64,000 bases of DNA from Nocardiopsis listeri NBRC 13360 (GCF_001570765.1 NZ_BCSH01000036.1:1-64000); one strand, 5' to 3'; counted from the first letter of the stretch, positions 1 through 8,778 are shown. Program-made: numbers and translations. The notes: generated by a model not told the origin, from the sequence alone.

Positions 1-66
1 GGGGGGCGGTTCTGGTGGAGGCCGGTGATCGAGTAGTCGGTATTCGCCTCTGCCCGCCCCGTGTAA

Positions 67-1518
67 TCACTCTGCGTGGTCGTCAGGGGCATAGTGGGAC
101 CACGGGCTTCCCGCCTCGGCGGCCAGCGCGGTGATGTGTTCGGGGTGGTAGCTGAGCATCCGGGCGATGACCGGTGCCGGGGCTTGGAGCACGAGCTGGC
201 GGATGGCCGCAGTGCGGCCGTGGAAAGTCGGGAGCCCGTTCTTGCGCATCCGGCCGGCGAGCGTGCTGGTGTCCATCGGCTGGCCAGCCCGGCGCCCGGG
301 GAAGAGCCAGCGAGCCTCGGGGTTGGTCGCTGTGGTCAGGTTCGGTCGTCGGGTGGCGAAGACCCGAAGCAGCTCGGCGAACGGTTCGGGGACCGGGGTC
401 GGCGGGTCACCGAACCGGATGCTGAGCCGCCCGTCCTCCTCGACCAGGTCGTCAAGAGTGAGCCGACAGATCCGGCTGAAGGGTTGGGCGAACAGCAGCG
501 CCAGCACCACGACCACCCGGTCCAGCAGGTCCAGCTCCTCGTCCTCGACCGCCCGGCGCAGCAACATGATCCGCTTGTCGTGGCCGATGGGGGCCGGGTT
601 CGCCGTGTTGCGGTGCGGGATGGCCAGCCGCGGCATCAGGTGTGAGGCCATGGCCCAGCGCAGGAACTTCTGGGCGGGGCGGCGGGCGAGGAACGCCTCG
701 GCGTGCCAGGCGTCCAGGTCGGGCTGTGTGCAGGAGGGGAGGTTCGTGCCGCGATCGTCGATCCAGGTCAGGAACTCCTTGGCCTTGCGGAGCATGCGCC
801 GGGCGCTACGATCCCGGCTGGCGCCCACTCCTGTCCGGTCAGCCGCTGCCCGAAGAGTGCGCAGGATGTCCCAGGAAGCGAAGCGCTCCAGCAGCTCCCG
901 CTGGTCCTGGTCGTCGATGGCGGCGAGCCACTGCTCCAGCCAGAGCTCGAAGAAGACCAGGTGCCGGTCGCGGTGGGGCAGGACTCTGTAGTGCATGAGC
1001 AGGTCGCGCAGGTAGGCCACCGAGCGCGGCGGGGTGAGCCGGTTCAGCCCTTCGTGGGTGAGAGGGCTCTGGCCTCGGGCGAGCAGGCGAAGGAGCCGCT
1101 GGACGTGGTCCCTGCCTGTCCAGGTGAACAGGGTTCGGGGGCGTTCGGCCTGGCGCAGCCCGTCATAGAGGGGCACCAGCTCAGGCCGGATGCGGCCGGT
1201 GCCGTCGTTGAGGAGGTCGTCGAGCCGTTCGGTCAGCACGCAGCGCGAGCAGGTGCCCTTGCGCTGGATCCAGCCCTCCTGCCCGCACCGGGCGCAGATG
1301 TAGCAGCCCGGGATGCCCGCGCAGTCGGTGCAGAACCGCCCGCCGTCGTCGGCGATGCCCGGGACCATCCGTTCAGTTCCGCAGCCGGCGCAGGTGCCGT
1401 AGGTCTCCAGGGCCCAGGTCCGGCAGGTCACGCAGATCGGCCCCTCGGGCCAGGTCACGGGGCTCCAGCGCAGGACGCGCCCGCAGCGGGTGCAGGGCGG
1501 GAAGTCCGGTGCGGTCAC
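67..1518 (-). CDS. Zinc-ribbon protein with degenerate tyrosine-recombinase domain
   Basis: The N-terminal ~100 residues hold several CxxC pairs (CTRCGR, CVTC, CAGCG, CTDC, CARCG, CSRC), which suggests three zinc ribbons. The C-terminal part resembles a tyrosine recombinase catalytic domain but is degenerate: an Arg in FSRICRLTLDDL, an altered HxxR box in HGRTAAIRQLVLQ, and a final HPEH...W...HY segment. The GTG start shares four bases (GTGA) with the stop of the XRE gene upstream, so it is the last gene of a coupled trio. It probably assists or modulates the intact recombinase, perhaps in DNA binding; that is inference. Relics of close relatives occur at 31517-31682 and 33941-34500. Confidence 0.75.
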   Translation of the reverse strand: MTAPDFPPCTRCGRVLRWSPVTWPEGPICVTCRTWALETYGTCAGCGTERMVPGIADDGGRFCTDCAGIPGCYICARCGQEGWIQRKGTCSRCVLTERLDDLLNDGTGRIRPELVPLYDGLRQAERPRTLFTWTGRDHVQRLLRLLARGQSPLTHEGLNRLTPPRSVAYLRDLLMHYRVLPHRDRHLVFFELWLEQWLAAIDDQDQRELLERFASWDILRTLRAAADRTGVGASRDRSARRMLRKAKEFLTWIDDRGTNLPSCTQPDLDAWHAEAFLARRPAQKFLRWAMASHLMPRLAIPHRNTANPAPIGHDKRIMLLRRAVEDEELDLLDRVVVVLALLFAQPFSRICRLTLDDLVEEDGRLSIRFGDPPTPVPEPFAELLRVFATRRPNLTTATNPEARWLFPGRRAGQPMDTSTLAGRMRKNGLPTFHGRTAAIRQLVLQAPAPVIARMLSYHPEHITALAAEAGSPWSHYAPDDHAE

Positions 1519-1850
1519 GACTCGGGAAGGATGCGGGCGCGCTTGGGCCGGATGGGCGCCATCTCGGTCACGTTCGCGTTCGTCTCGCCGGTGGCGGCGC
1601 GCCGGGGTGCGGCGTTCTCGGCGCGGGTGGCGATCAGCTCGGCCGGGGTGCAGGTCAGAATGTCGCAGAGCGCGGCCAGGACTGGGAGGGAGAGGCGTTC
1701 AGGGGTCTGGGTGACCAGCCGCCAGACCTGAACCGAGGAGAGCTTGACGCCGCGTTCGTGTAGCAGGGGTTCGAGGTCGCTGGCGTTGAACAGGCCGTGG
1801 GCGGCCATGACCTCGCGCAGCCGCCACTGGTAGCTGACCTGGCGTTTCAT
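1515..1850 (-). CDS. Small XRE/Cro-type HTH regulator between two recombinase genes
   Basis: A 111-residue protein with an HTH of the Cro/C1 type in the first ~70 residues (YQWRLREVMAAHGL, then SSVQVWRLVTQTPERLSLPV, then LAALCDILTCTPAELI). Its ATG overlaps the stop of the upstream recombinase by four bases (ATGA), and its own stop overlaps the GTG of the next gene, so all three are translationally coupled. A longer frame through this region overlays the recombinase gene in another frame and is not credible upstream of this ATG. It probably controls the operon or acts as an excision or directionality factor; the sequence cannot separate these roles. A dyad at 3043-3055 is a possible operator. 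Confidence 0.8.
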   Translation of the reverse strand: MKRQVSYQWRLREVMAAHGLFNASDLEPLLHERGVKLSSVQVWRLVTQTPERLSLPVLAALCDILTCTPAELIATRAENAAPRRAATGETNANVTEMAPIRPKRARILPES

Positions 1851-3001
1851 CGGGCGTTCCCCTTCTTTCCGGTGCTGTTGAGGGCGGCGCGGGTGGTCTG
1901 GTCGAGGGCCTTGAGCAGGGTGCGGATCCGAAAGTCGGAGGAGACGCAGGTGTAGAGCGCGGTGGTGCTCGCGTGCTCGTGGCCGACCTGCTCTTGGACG
2001 AAGCGGGCGTCCCAGCCGTCCTCGATGAGGTGGGTGACGTAGGAGCGCCGGAAGGAGTGCAGGTCCAGCGCCGGGTCCAGGCCGATGGCGTCGCGGTAGG
2101 CGGCGAAGCGGGTGTTCATCTGGGTGAACCCGATCCGGGGCCCGCGTTCGGAGGGCCAGAGCGCGGGCGAGTGGGCGTGGGCGAAGGCCGGGCGGACCTC
2201 CTGGGTCCACTGCTGAAGGACGTCCACGATCCAGTCCATCCCGCCGGTCCCGTGGCGAGGGCCGACCGTCAAGACCCCGCGGCGTTTGGGCGGGGAGCCC
2301 TTCTTGGCCTTGCCGTGACGCACCTGGCAGACGCCGAAGTCGCCGAAGGCCGGGGCGTGGGGGTTGCGGGAGAAGTCGACCAGGTCGAGCATGCGGGTCT
2401 CGTTGCGGCGCAGGCCGAAGGCGTAGGCGGTCTTGAACAGGGTGGCGTCCCGGAAGGCAGGCAGCCACCCTTTGCGGCCGTGGCCGCGGATGCGGTCGAC
2501 CTGGTCGTCGGCGTGGTCGAAGAACGCCACCAGCTCGGCGCGGGTGAAGGCGCGCTTGGCCGGGTCGGATTCGGCTTCTTGCAGGTGGACGGCGGTGTTC
2601 CACTCGTGGGCGATCTGGATCGGGTGGGTGCCGAACCTGCTCTCGCACTCGGTGGGCCAGCCGTAGGCGGGGTCGGTGAGGTAGGCGCAGAACGAGCGGA
2701 CGGCCTCGGAGTAGCCGCGCAGGGTGGAGCGCTTCAGGTCGCGCAGGGCCCGCAGGTCGCCGAGCCATTCGTCGAGCATCTGGGCCGACCAGGTCCAGGG
2801 GAAGGTGTCGGCGTGGCGGGTGAACGCCTTCACCGCCTTCTGGCGGCCCTCGATGGTGGAGAAGGCGAGGTTGCGGGCGAGCTGCTGGTTGCGCCAGCCG
2901 TCCAGCATCGCCTCGAAGACCTGCTCCTCGGGGCGCAACAGGGACAGCCCGCCCACCAGGTGCAGGCCCGCGGCCCCCGGAGCGGGTGCGTCTCGACTCA
3001 T
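1847..3001 (-). CDS. Site-specific tyrosine recombinase (integrase)
   Basis: A 384-residue phage-integrase-type recombinase. The N-terminal core-binding domain (about residues 20-130) is followed by a catalytic domain with the expected residues: Arg in GLRRNETRML, a Lys in GKAKKGSPPK, HxxR in HSFRRSYVTHL, and His plus Tyr in GHEHASTTALYT. All catalytic positions appear intact, so it should catalyse strand exchange through a 3'-phosphotyrosine link. It is first in a three-gene coupled operon with the XRE regulator and the zinc-ribbon recombinase-like protein. This composition is not a standard phage integrase module. Its att sites are not recognisable here. Confidence 0.88.
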   Translation of the reverse strand: MSRDAPAPGAAGLHLVGGLSLLRPEEQVFEAMLDGWRNQQLARNLAFSTIEGRQKAVKAFTRHADTFPWTWSAQMLDEWLGDLRALRDLKRSTLRGYSEAVRSFCAYLTDPAYGWPTECESRFGTHPIQIAHEWNTAVHLQEAESDPAKRAFTRAELVAFFDHADDQVDRIRGHGRKGWLPAFRDATLFKTAYAFGLRRNETRMLDLVDFSRNPHAPAFGDFGVCQVRHGKAKKGSPPKRRGVLTVGPRHGTGGMDWIVDVLQQWTQEVRPAFAHAHSPALWPSERGPRIGFTQMNTRFAAYRDAIGLDPALDLHSFRRSYVTHLIEDGWDARFVQEQVGHEHASTTALYTCVSSDFRIRTLLKALDQTTRAALNSTGKKGNAR

Positions 3002-3042
3002 CCGTTCTCACTCTCCGTCGCTTACATCAAACGAAGGAATCC

Positions 3043-3055
3043 TTCATCTGATGAA
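3043..3055. promoter_or_regulatory. Dyad upstream of the recombinase trio
   Basis: TTCATCTGATGAA is a 13-bp perfect dyad around a central T, about 42 bp upstream of the recombinase ATG. A partial copy, TTCATCAGATGCA, lies at 3194-3206. The pair could be an operator for the XRE protein of the operon. Location and symmetry are seen; function is inferred. Confidence 0.4.
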
Positions 3056-3219
3056 ACGGTAGCGGGAAAGCCCTGGTGAGAAGGGGGTTTTCGAGAACTC
3101 CATGCGCGATAGGCTCACGATCCCCGACTGCGGTCGTCACGGGATCTCTTGCCTGGTGGGCCCTTCGATCGGGTGTGCTGACCAGTCGCAGACTTCATCA
3201 GATGCAATAGCGGCCGCTC

Positions 3220-3257
3220 ACAAGATAAGCCGGAAAGCGGCAACGAGTTGGTCAGCG
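3220..3257 (+). repeat. Left inverted repeat of the Tn3-family element
   Basis: Begins ACAAGATAAGCCGGAAAGCG and matches 35 of 38 positions with the reverse complement of 16652-16689. Unlike the right end it lacks the outer GGGG run. Confidence 0.75.
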
Positions 3258-3398
3258 GGTAGGTAGAGGTCGGGGTCCGAGTAGGAACGGAACGGTGAGT
3301 CCCGCCAACTGTCACATCCGTTGACACCGACGGCTCAACATCTTCAAACGGGGCGGATCGGCCGGGGCAATGGGCTGGTCAGAGGGTAGGTAGAGGTC
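3248..3398 (+). repeat. Two direct repeats inside the transposon left end
   Basis: The segment TGGTCAGCGGGTAGGTAGAG (from 3249) recurs as TGGTCAGAGGGTAGGTAGAG (from 3376), 127 bp apart, and both copies are preceded by an IR-like GGCAA. The second copy (CAATGGGCTGGTCAG) is closer to the right IR than the first. The rest of the 397-bp space between the recombinase start and the next gene holds no convincing gene. Confidence 0.5.
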
Positions 3399-3581
3399 AT
3401 GAGCAGGCACACCGAGATGGACAAGGACGCCGCCGCGCGCATCCAGTCCGCCGCGGCCAGGGAACCCGACAGTTTCTCGGCCCGCTCCGGGTTCGATGCC
3501 CGCGCCCGGTCGGCGGCCGACCGCCGCCAGGACGAGCAGGACCACGACGAAGACGAGGGCGCGCCCCCGGCGGGGCGCTGA
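3399..3581 (+). CDS. Small SMP-like protein
   Basis: A 60-residue protein. KDAAARIQSAAAREPDS followed by GFDARARSAADRR resembles small proteins of the seed-maturation-protein (SMP) type found widely in bacteria: an alpha-helical N-terminal A-A-x-R-I-Q-S motif and a second F-x-x-R-A-x-S-A-A-D-R motif. The C-terminus is acidic. The ATG directly follows the left-end repeat, so its promoter must lie within the transposon end. No catalytic residues are apparent and its role in the transposon is unknown. Confidence 0.6.
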   Translation: MSRHTEMDKDAAARIQSAAAREPDSFSARSGFDARARSAADRRQDEQDHDEDEGAPPAGR

Positions 3582-3642
3582 CCACGGGTTTTGCGTGCGC
3601 GCCGTGGGTGCAGTGCCTTCCGTGCCCGGGTACGTCCTGATC

Positions 3643-3885
3643 ATGAGCGGGGACCGGACGCGGATGACGTTGGACCTGGACACCGCCCAGCGGGCGGTGC
3701 TGGCCCGGTGGGCCGCGCTCGTCGGGGTGCAGATCGGCCGTCCCCGTCTGAGTTCGGCCGAAGTGCTGCGGGCGGTCATCGACCTGTTGGATCCGCCGGG
3801 CGAGGACGCCTCGGAGCACGAACGGCTGCTGCACCAGGCGCTCACTCGCGCGGTCATCGAGCTCCTGGCCGCCAGCCGGGGGTGA
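3643..3885 (+). CDS. Small ribbon-helix-helix-like protein
   Basis: An 80-residue protein with a short beta-like segment (TRMTLDLDTAQ) followed by two amphipathic helices (RAVLARWAALVG and LSSAEVLRAVIDLL), which fits a CopG/ribbon-helix-helix DNA-binding fold. The C-terminal helix HERLLHQALTRAVIELLAAS could dimerise. It sits directly upstream of what was originally the res-tnpR region, so it may regulate the resolvase or transposase. The last codons lie inside the 99-bp direct repeat. The fold assignment is tentative. Confidence 0.5.
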   Translation: MSGDRTRMTLDLDTAQRAVLARWAALVGVQIGRPRLSSAEVLRAVIDLLDPPGEDASEHERLLHQALTRAVIELLAASRG

Positions 3886-3976
3886 GGGTGGCGGCGGAGT
3901 CGTCCTACCTTTCACGGTGGCCGGGTGCCGCCGGTCCTTCAACAAACCTTCGTTTTCTGAAGGTCCTGGCGGGCGG
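3878..3976 (+). repeat. 99-bp direct repeat, left copy (contains res site I)
   Basis: Identical base for base to 9491-9589. It includes the 28-bp res subsite I at 3936-3963 and ends exactly where the TGT terminus of the tni-type element begins (3977). Confidence 0.95.
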
Positions 3977-3983
3977 TGTGAAT

Positions 3984-4104
3984 GTCCGTAGTCGCGTGCA
4001 CGGGTGAGCTGGAGGTTCGCCGCTGAGTGCAGGGAAATGCGGGTTCCCCGGACATCCCGGACCCGCCTGCACTACGGTCGAATCGGCCGTAGTCGCGCGC
4101 ACGG
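3984..4104 (+). repeat. Left-end transposase binding-site repeats
   Basis: GTCCGTAGTCGCGTGCACGG at 3984-4003 and GGCCGTAGTCGCGCGCACGG at 4085-4104 match at 17 of 20 positions in the same orientation. Such ~20-bp repeats bind the TniA/TnsB transposase in related elements. Binding here is inferred from position and repetition. Confidence 0.7.
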
Positions 4105-4118
4105 CGGAGGGCTTGGCG

Positions 4119-5771
4119 ATGGCGGACGAACCGGTGACCGAACGCGGCGTCCTGACCGCTCCCGCCCAGGCGTGGGAGACCGCAGTGAGGCAGGCCGAGG
4201 TGATCGGCCCGCTCGCGGAGAAGGACACGGTGGGCCTGGCAGAGGCCGATGAGGCCGCGGCGACGCTGCGGATCTCCCGACGCCAGGTGTACGTGCTGCT
4301 CAGGCGGTGGCGCGCTGGCGAGAAAGTGGTATCGGATCTGTTGCCGGGCCGCTCCAGCGGCGGTCGTGGGGGCGGGCGGTTGCCGCAGGAGGTCGAGGCG
4401 ATCGTTCAGGAGGTGCTGCGGGAGCGGTACCTGACGCGGCAGCGCCGCCCGGTCGTATCGATCTGCAAGGAGATCGCGCGCCGGTGCCGGTCCCGTGGTC
4501 TGCGGGTTCCCTCACGGGGTACGGTGCTGCGCCGGATCGCCCGGCTGGACCCGCTGACGGTCACCACCGCGCGGCAGGGAAGCGAGGCGGCCCGCCCGCT
4601 GCATTCGGCAGGCGGTGCCCCGCCCGTGGTCACTGGACTGTTGGAGCAGGTGCAGGTCGACCATACGCCGGTGGACGTGATCGTGGTCGACGAACAGCAC
4701 CGGCTGCCGATCGGCCGACCGTACCTGACCGCGGCGATCGACGTGGCCAGCCGGTGCGTGGTGGGCCTGGTGGTGACCCTGGAAGCGCCATCGGCGACCT
4801 CGGTCGGGTTGTGCCTGGCGCACACGGCGACCGACAAGCGGCCCTGGCTGGAGCGGCTCGGGGTGGAGGCGCAGTGGCCGATGAGCGGCAAGCCGTGCGA
4901 GCTGTACGTGGACAACGCCGCGGAGTTCAAGAGCGAGGCCCTGCGCCGCGGCTGCGACCAGCACGGCATCAAGGTGGGCTACCGTCCGCCCGGCAGGCCG
5001 CACTTCGGCGGGATCGTCGAGCGGCTGATCGGCACGACGATGCAGATGGTGCACGAGCTGCCCGGCACCACCTTCTCCAGCACCGCCGAGCGCGGAGCCT
5101 ATGACAGCGACGGCACGGCCGCACTGACGCTGGCGGAGCTGCAACGCTGGCTGGCGTTGGCGGTCGCCTCCTACCACGGCCAGGTGCACGAGACGCTGGG
5201 CCGCACCCCGGCCGGGGTCTGGGCGGACAAGGCCGCAGCGGCCCCGCCGGTGACGGTGACCAGCCAGACGGCGTTCCTGGTGGACTTCCTGCCGGTGATC
5301 CGCCGGGTCCTGTCGCGGTCGGGGTTCGTCATCGACCACGTGCAGTACTACAGCGACGCGTTGAAACCGTGGATCGCCCGCCGCGAGAGGCTGGGCCGGT
5401 TCGTCCTGCGCCGCGACCCGCGCGACATCAGCCGGATCTGGGCCCTGGCCCCCGACGGCTTCACCTACGTGGAGGTCGGCTACCGGACGCTGTCGCGGCC
5501 GCCGATCACCGCCTGGGAGCAGAAAGCCGCCATCGCGCGGCTGCGCGGCCTCGGGCGGGCCGAGGTGGATGAGAATGCGCTGTTCGCCATGGTGGAGCAG
5601 ATGCGCGAGATCACCGATGCCGCGTCGGCCTCCACCCGCAAGGCCCGCCGCGATCGCCAACGCCGCACCGAGGTACCGTCCCGGCCGCAGCCGACGAATC
5701 CGGCGGTACCGCCCTCTGCCCCGGCCGACGAAGCCGCGGCCAGACCGTTCGAGGTGATCGAGCAGTGGTGA
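4119..5771 (+). CDS. tniA: TniA DDE transposase
   Basis: A 550-residue transposase of the TnsB/TniA/MuA class. An N-terminal HTH region (ATLRISRRQVYVLLRRWRAG) precedes an RNase-H-like core with Asp in QVQVDHTPVDV, Asp in ELYVDNAAEF and Glu in HFGGIVERL, near residues 181, 265 and 301. The D-E spacing of 35 residues is typical. A Mu-type C-terminal domain follows. ATG 4119 is preceded by GGAGG at 8 bp; an in-frame TTG lies six bases upstream. It should cut and join the TGT/ACA ends. The stop overlaps tniB. Confidence 0.93.
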   Translation: MADEPVTERGVLTAPAQAWETAVRQAEVIGPLAEKDTVGLAEADEAAATLRISRRQVYVLLRRWRAGEKVVSDLLPGRSSGGRGGGRLPQEVEAIVQEVLRERYLTRQRRPVVSICKEIARRCRSRGLRVPSRGTVLRRIARLDPLTVTTARQGSEAARPLHSAGGAPPVVTGLLEQVQVDHTPVDVIVVDEQHRLPIGRPYLTAAIDVASRCVVGLVVTLEAPSATSVGLCLAHTATDKRPWLERLGVEAQWPMSGKPCELYVDNAAEFKSEALRRGCDQHGIKVGYRPPGRPHFGGIVERLIGTTMQMVHELPGTTFSSTAERGAYDSDGTAALTLAELQRWLALAVASYHGQVHETLGRTPAGVWADKAAAAPPVTVTSQTAFLVDFLPVIRRVLSRSGFVIDHVQYYSDALKPWIARRERLGRFVLRRDPRDISRIWALAPDGFTYVEVGYRTLSRPPITAWEQKAAIARLRGLGRAEVDENALFAMVEQMREITDAASASTRKARRDRQRRTEVPSRPQPTNPAVPPSAPADEAAARPFEVIEQW

Positions 5772-6676
5772 GCGCCGATGAGCCGGTGGACCTGTCGCAC
5801 CTGCACCCGGCCGCCCAGCAGATCGCGCGGCTACCGGACGCCGAGAGGCTGCGGTACGTGCGCTCGGACCGGTGGATCGGCTATCCCCGCGCCGTCGCGG
5901 CGCTGGAGCGGCTGGAGACCCTGCTGGCTTGGCCGTCCAAGCAGCGGATGCCGAACCTGTTGCTGATCGGTCCGACCAACAACGGCAAGTCGATGATCGT
6001 GGAGAAGTTCCGCCGCTCCCACCCGCCGGTGTCCCACCCCGATCGAGAGGAGTTCCCGGTTCTGGTGGTGCAGATGCCCTCCGAGCCGTCGGTGGGCCGG
6101 TTCTATACGGCGCTGTTGGCCGCGCTCGGCGCGCCGCTGCGGGCACGCTACCGAGTGGCGGAGCTGGAACAGCTGGTGCTGCGGCTGCTGCGCTCGGCCG
6201 GGGTGCGGATGCTGGTCATCGACGAGCTGCACAACGTGCTCGGCGGCCGGGGCGATACCCGCCGGGAGTTCTTGAACCTGCTGCGGTACCTGGGCAACGA
6301 GCTGCGCATCCCGCTGGTCGGTGTCGGCACCCGGGATGCCTACCTGGCGATCCGCTCCGACGACCAGTTGGAGAACCGGTTCGCCCCGCTGACCCTGCCC
6401 CGGTGGGAGGCCGACGCCGACGCCCGCTCGTTGCTGGCCAGCTTCGCCGCATCGTTCCCGCTGCGCAGGCCCTCACCGATCGCGTCCGCCGAGATGGCCA
6501 CCTACCTGCTCACCCGCAGCGAGGGCACGATCGGCGAGCTGACCCACCTGCTCACCGACGCAGCCGTGGCCGCGATCGAATCCGGAGAGGAGGCCATCAA
6601 CCAGCGCACCCTGGGGCTGGCGCCGTACGCCGGGCCGAGCGAGCGGCGCCGACTGTTCGAGCGCGAGCTCACGTGA
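5765..6676 (+). CDS. tniB: TniB AAA+ ATPase transposition regulator
   Basis: A 303-residue AAA+ ATPase with Walker A GPTNNGKS (about residues 69-76) and Walker B MLVIDELHN, then sensor-like segments. TniB/TnsC proteins bind target DNA and recruit the transposase. Two tandem GTG codons (5765 and 5768) could start it; the second gives a four-base GTGA overlap with the tniA stop, and either start implies coupling. The stop overlaps the tniQ start. Confidence 0.92.
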   Translation: MVSADEPVDLSHLHPAAQQIARLPDAERLRYVRSDRWIGYPRAVAALERLETLLAWPSKQRMPNLLLIGPTNNGKSMIVEKFRRSHPPVSHPDREEFPVLVVQMPSEPSVGRFYTALLAALGAPLRARYRVAELEQLVLRLLRSAGVRMLVIDELHNVLGGRGDTRREFLNLLRYLGNELRIPLVGVGTRDAYLAIRSDDQLENRFAPLTLPRWEADADARSLLASFAASFPLRRPSPIASAEMATYLLTRSEGTIGELTHLLTDAAVAAIESGEEAINQRTLGLAPYAGPSERRRLFERELT

Positions 6677-7878
6677 GCTCACCGCGGCGCTGGCCGCTGC
6701 ACCCCCGGCCCGGCCCACTGGAGTCGTTGTCGTCCTGGCTGGAACGGCTCGCCGAGCTCTACGAGATGCCGGTGCGGGACCTGCTGACCCGAAACCTCGG
6801 CCTGGTCGACCTGCGGGTCCCCGACGACCTCGATTACGACCCGCCCCAGGCAATGCTCGCCGCGCTGGCCGAGCGCACCGGCGTGGATCTGGCCCGGCTG
6901 CAGGCGATGACGTGGGTCGGCTGGCAGCCGTGGCTCTTCGACATGCTTCCCGTACCGCTCCAGGCCGTCCAACCGGTGTTCGACACCTACGTCCGCGACA
7001 GCTCCGTGCTCCTGGCCCCCGGCGAGGCCGGCGTCAACAACGTCCTCCACCACGGGAAGCGCTGGGCAGGGCCGTGGTACCCATATCGGACGTTGCGCCG
7101 GACCTGCCCGCTGTGCGCTGTTGATTCCGAGTGTGGCCGCGCCCTGGTGTGGCGGCTGCCGTTGATGACCAGTTGTGTCGAGCACAGGTGCCGGCTGGAA
7201 GACGCCGGTGAGGTTGCCGTGTCGATCACCCTGGGACGCCCGGGGCCGGGGCCGGTACTTCCAGCGGCGCCGCTGTTCACCGTGGACGGCTACACCTACG
7301 AAGCGCTCACCACCGGCCGGGTCGCACTGCCGGGCCGCAGCGTGCACGCCGGGGTGTGGTTCCGGCTGCTGCGCGGCCTGCTGGACGAGGTCAGCCTCGC
7401 CTTGACCAGCCGCAGCGTCCACAGTCGGGCTGTGCTGGAGCGGATCTGGCAGGCGACCGGCCGTGAGGAGCGCGCCGGGCTGAAGGTCTGGCGGCCCTAC
7501 GAGCACCTGAAACCGGAGATCCAGGAAGAGATGCTGCATGCCGCCGGCACCGCGTTGCACCTGGCCGCCGACGGGGCGATCACCGCCCGCGGCAGATTCG
7601 CCTCTGCCCTGCGGCCCCCGGCAGGGCGACACGTCTACGACGGCGATCGGCCCTCCCCGCACCGCACCGCCTGGCAGGAGGCCGTTACCGAGTTGGAAGC
7701 GGCACTCACCCTGGCGCGCACCGACCGTGACACAGCCCGGCAACTCTTGGCCCTGCTCACCCTCGGCTGTCGCACGCTGGACCGGTTCGAACAGGAGCGT
7801 GCCTACCTGTTCGGCGCCGGGGTCCCCGCCGAGTTCTTGCCCGGCGCCTGGGAACTCGGCCGCGAGGACCTGACATGA
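6673..7878 (+). CDS. tniQ: TniQ target-selection protein
   Basis: A 401-residue TniQ/TnsD-family protein starting at a GTG that overlaps the tniB stop by four bases. The N-terminal TniQ domain begins LHPRPGPLESLSSWLERLAE, which is characteristic. A zinc-binding cluster follows near residues 145-175: CPLC, then SCVEHRC. TniQ proteins couple target-site recognition to TniB; in Tn5053-type elements the target is a resolvase res region, which fits where this element is inserted. Confidence 0.9.
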   Translation: MSSPRRWPLHPRPGPLESLSSWLERLAELYEMPVRDLLTRNLGLVDLRVPDDLDYDPPQAMLAALAERTGVDLARLQAMTWVGWQPWLFDMLPVPLQAVQPVFDTYVRDSSVLLAPGEAGVNNVLHHGKRWAGPWYPYRTLRRTCPLCAVDSECGRALVWRLPLMTSCVEHRCRLEDAGEVAVSITLGRPGPGPVLPAAPLFTVDGYTYEALTTGRVALPGRSVHAGVWFRLLRGLLDEVSLALTSRSVHSRAVLERIWQATGREERAGLKVWRPYEHLKPEIQEEMLHAAGTALHLAADGAITARGRFASALRPPAGRHVYDGDRPSPHRTAWQEAVTELEAALTLARTDRDTARQLLALLTLGCRTLDRFEQERAYLFGAGVPAEFLPGAWELGREDLT

Positions 7879-7883
7879 GAAGC

Positions 7884-8012
7884 GTTCCACATCCTTGGAA
7901 GTGGAACGGCTCGGGTGGCGCGAGGCCCGGCGGGCGCGTCCTGGGCAGATCACCCCGCCGATCGTTCCACAACTCGTTCCACAAGAAGTGTTCCAGAATC
8001 CCCGTACGGAAC
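7884..8012 (+). promoter_or_regulatory. Candidate res site of TniR
   Basis: GTTCCAC at 7884 faces GTGGAAC at 7901-7907, a dyad of res-subsite size. Further GTTCCA half-sites follow at 7964, 7976 and 7990, and a GGAAC at 8008. The cluster fills the gap between tniQ and tniR, where the tni res site normally lies, and probably overlaps the tniR promoter. Confidence 0.7.
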
Positions 8013-8034
8013 TGACTTGCGGTACGGTTCGGCT

Positions 8035-8661
8035 ATGGGAACCGACGACCACCGCCCCGCCGCAGGGCTCGAACTCGGCTACGCGCGGGTCTCCACCACC
8101 AAGCAGCACCTGGAGCGCCAACTCGACGCCCTGGCCGAGGCCAGTATCCCCGTCGAGCGCATCTACGTGGACAAGAAGAGCGGGGCCACGGTCGACCGGC
8201 CCGGCCTGGCCGACCTGCTCGCCTACGCCCGCCCCGGGGACACCGTTGTCGTGCACACCCTGGACCGGCTGGGCCGCAACCTGCGCGAGGTCCTCAACCT
8301 CGTCCACGACCTGAGCGAGAAGCACATCGGGGTGCGCTCGCTGGCCGACCCGCTGCCGATCAACACCGCCGACGAGGGCATGGGCCGTATCGCCTTCCTG
8401 CTGCTGGCCCTGTTCGCCGAGATGGAGCGCACCTTCACCGCCGAACGGGCCGCCCACGCCCGCGCCGTCGCCGAAGCTGCAGGCCGCCGTATCGGCCGCC
8501 CCATCGCCCACCCTGCTGACAAGATCGAGTACGCGCGCCTGCTCAAACAGCAAGGCAGCAGTCTCGGCGAGATCGCCGCCAAGACCGGGATCCCCAAGAC
8601 CTCCCTACACCGCTACCTCGCAGCGCCGAGCACCGGCGCAACGTTGAACCACACCCTTTGA
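8035..8661 (+). CDS. tniR: TniR serine resolvase
   Basis: A 208-residue serine recombinase. The nucleophile Ser lies in YARVSTTKQ, with the supporting Arg-rich [10 protein letters not shown] motif, a long E helix ([21 protein letters not shown]) ending GRRIGRP, and a C-terminal HTH ([19 protein letters not shown]). It resolves transposition cointegrates at the res cluster just upstream. ATG 8035 is chosen because the frame upstream overlays the res cluster. A possible -10-like TACGGT lies close to the start, so the mRNA leader would be very short. Confidence 0.92.
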   Translation: MGTDDHRPAAGLELGYARVSTTKQHLERQLDALAEASIPVERIYVDKKSGATVDRPGLADLLAYARPGDTVVVHTLDRLGRNLREVLNLVHDLSEKHIGVRSLADPLPINTADEGMGRIAFLLLALFAEMERTFTAERAAHARAVAEAAGRRIGRPIAHPADKIEYARLLKQQGSSLGEIAAKTGIPKTSLHRYLAAPSTGATLNHTL

Positions 8662-8778
8662 CGGCAAAAGCGCCACCGCCCCCGAAAGCCGACCGGACAC
8701 AAGAGCCCGCACCCCAGAAATTACGGTTCCGAACCTCGACACCCCCCAACCTCACAATACCTGGACTAGGATTTCCTC

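Noticed and set aside
1-66. GGGGGGCGG at the window start as a transposon end
   Set aside because: Only nine bases match the right IR at 16698 and the conserved inner part is absent; chance in GC-rich DNA.
1515-3011. A 498-codon frame joining the recombinase and XRE regions
   Set aside because: The upstream 390 codons overlay the recombinase in another frame and are Arg/Pro-rich; only the part from ATG 1850 has real homology.
3999-4100. Possible promoter-only reading of the tniA upstream repeats
   Set aside because: The repeated 20-bp units match the right-end sites as well, so transposase binding explains them better than promoter elements.
4512-8553. Long minus-strand frames opposite tniA, tniB, tniQ and tniR
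   Set aside because: They mirror well-identified tni genes and show only the Gly/Arg/Pro-rich composition of antisense frames.
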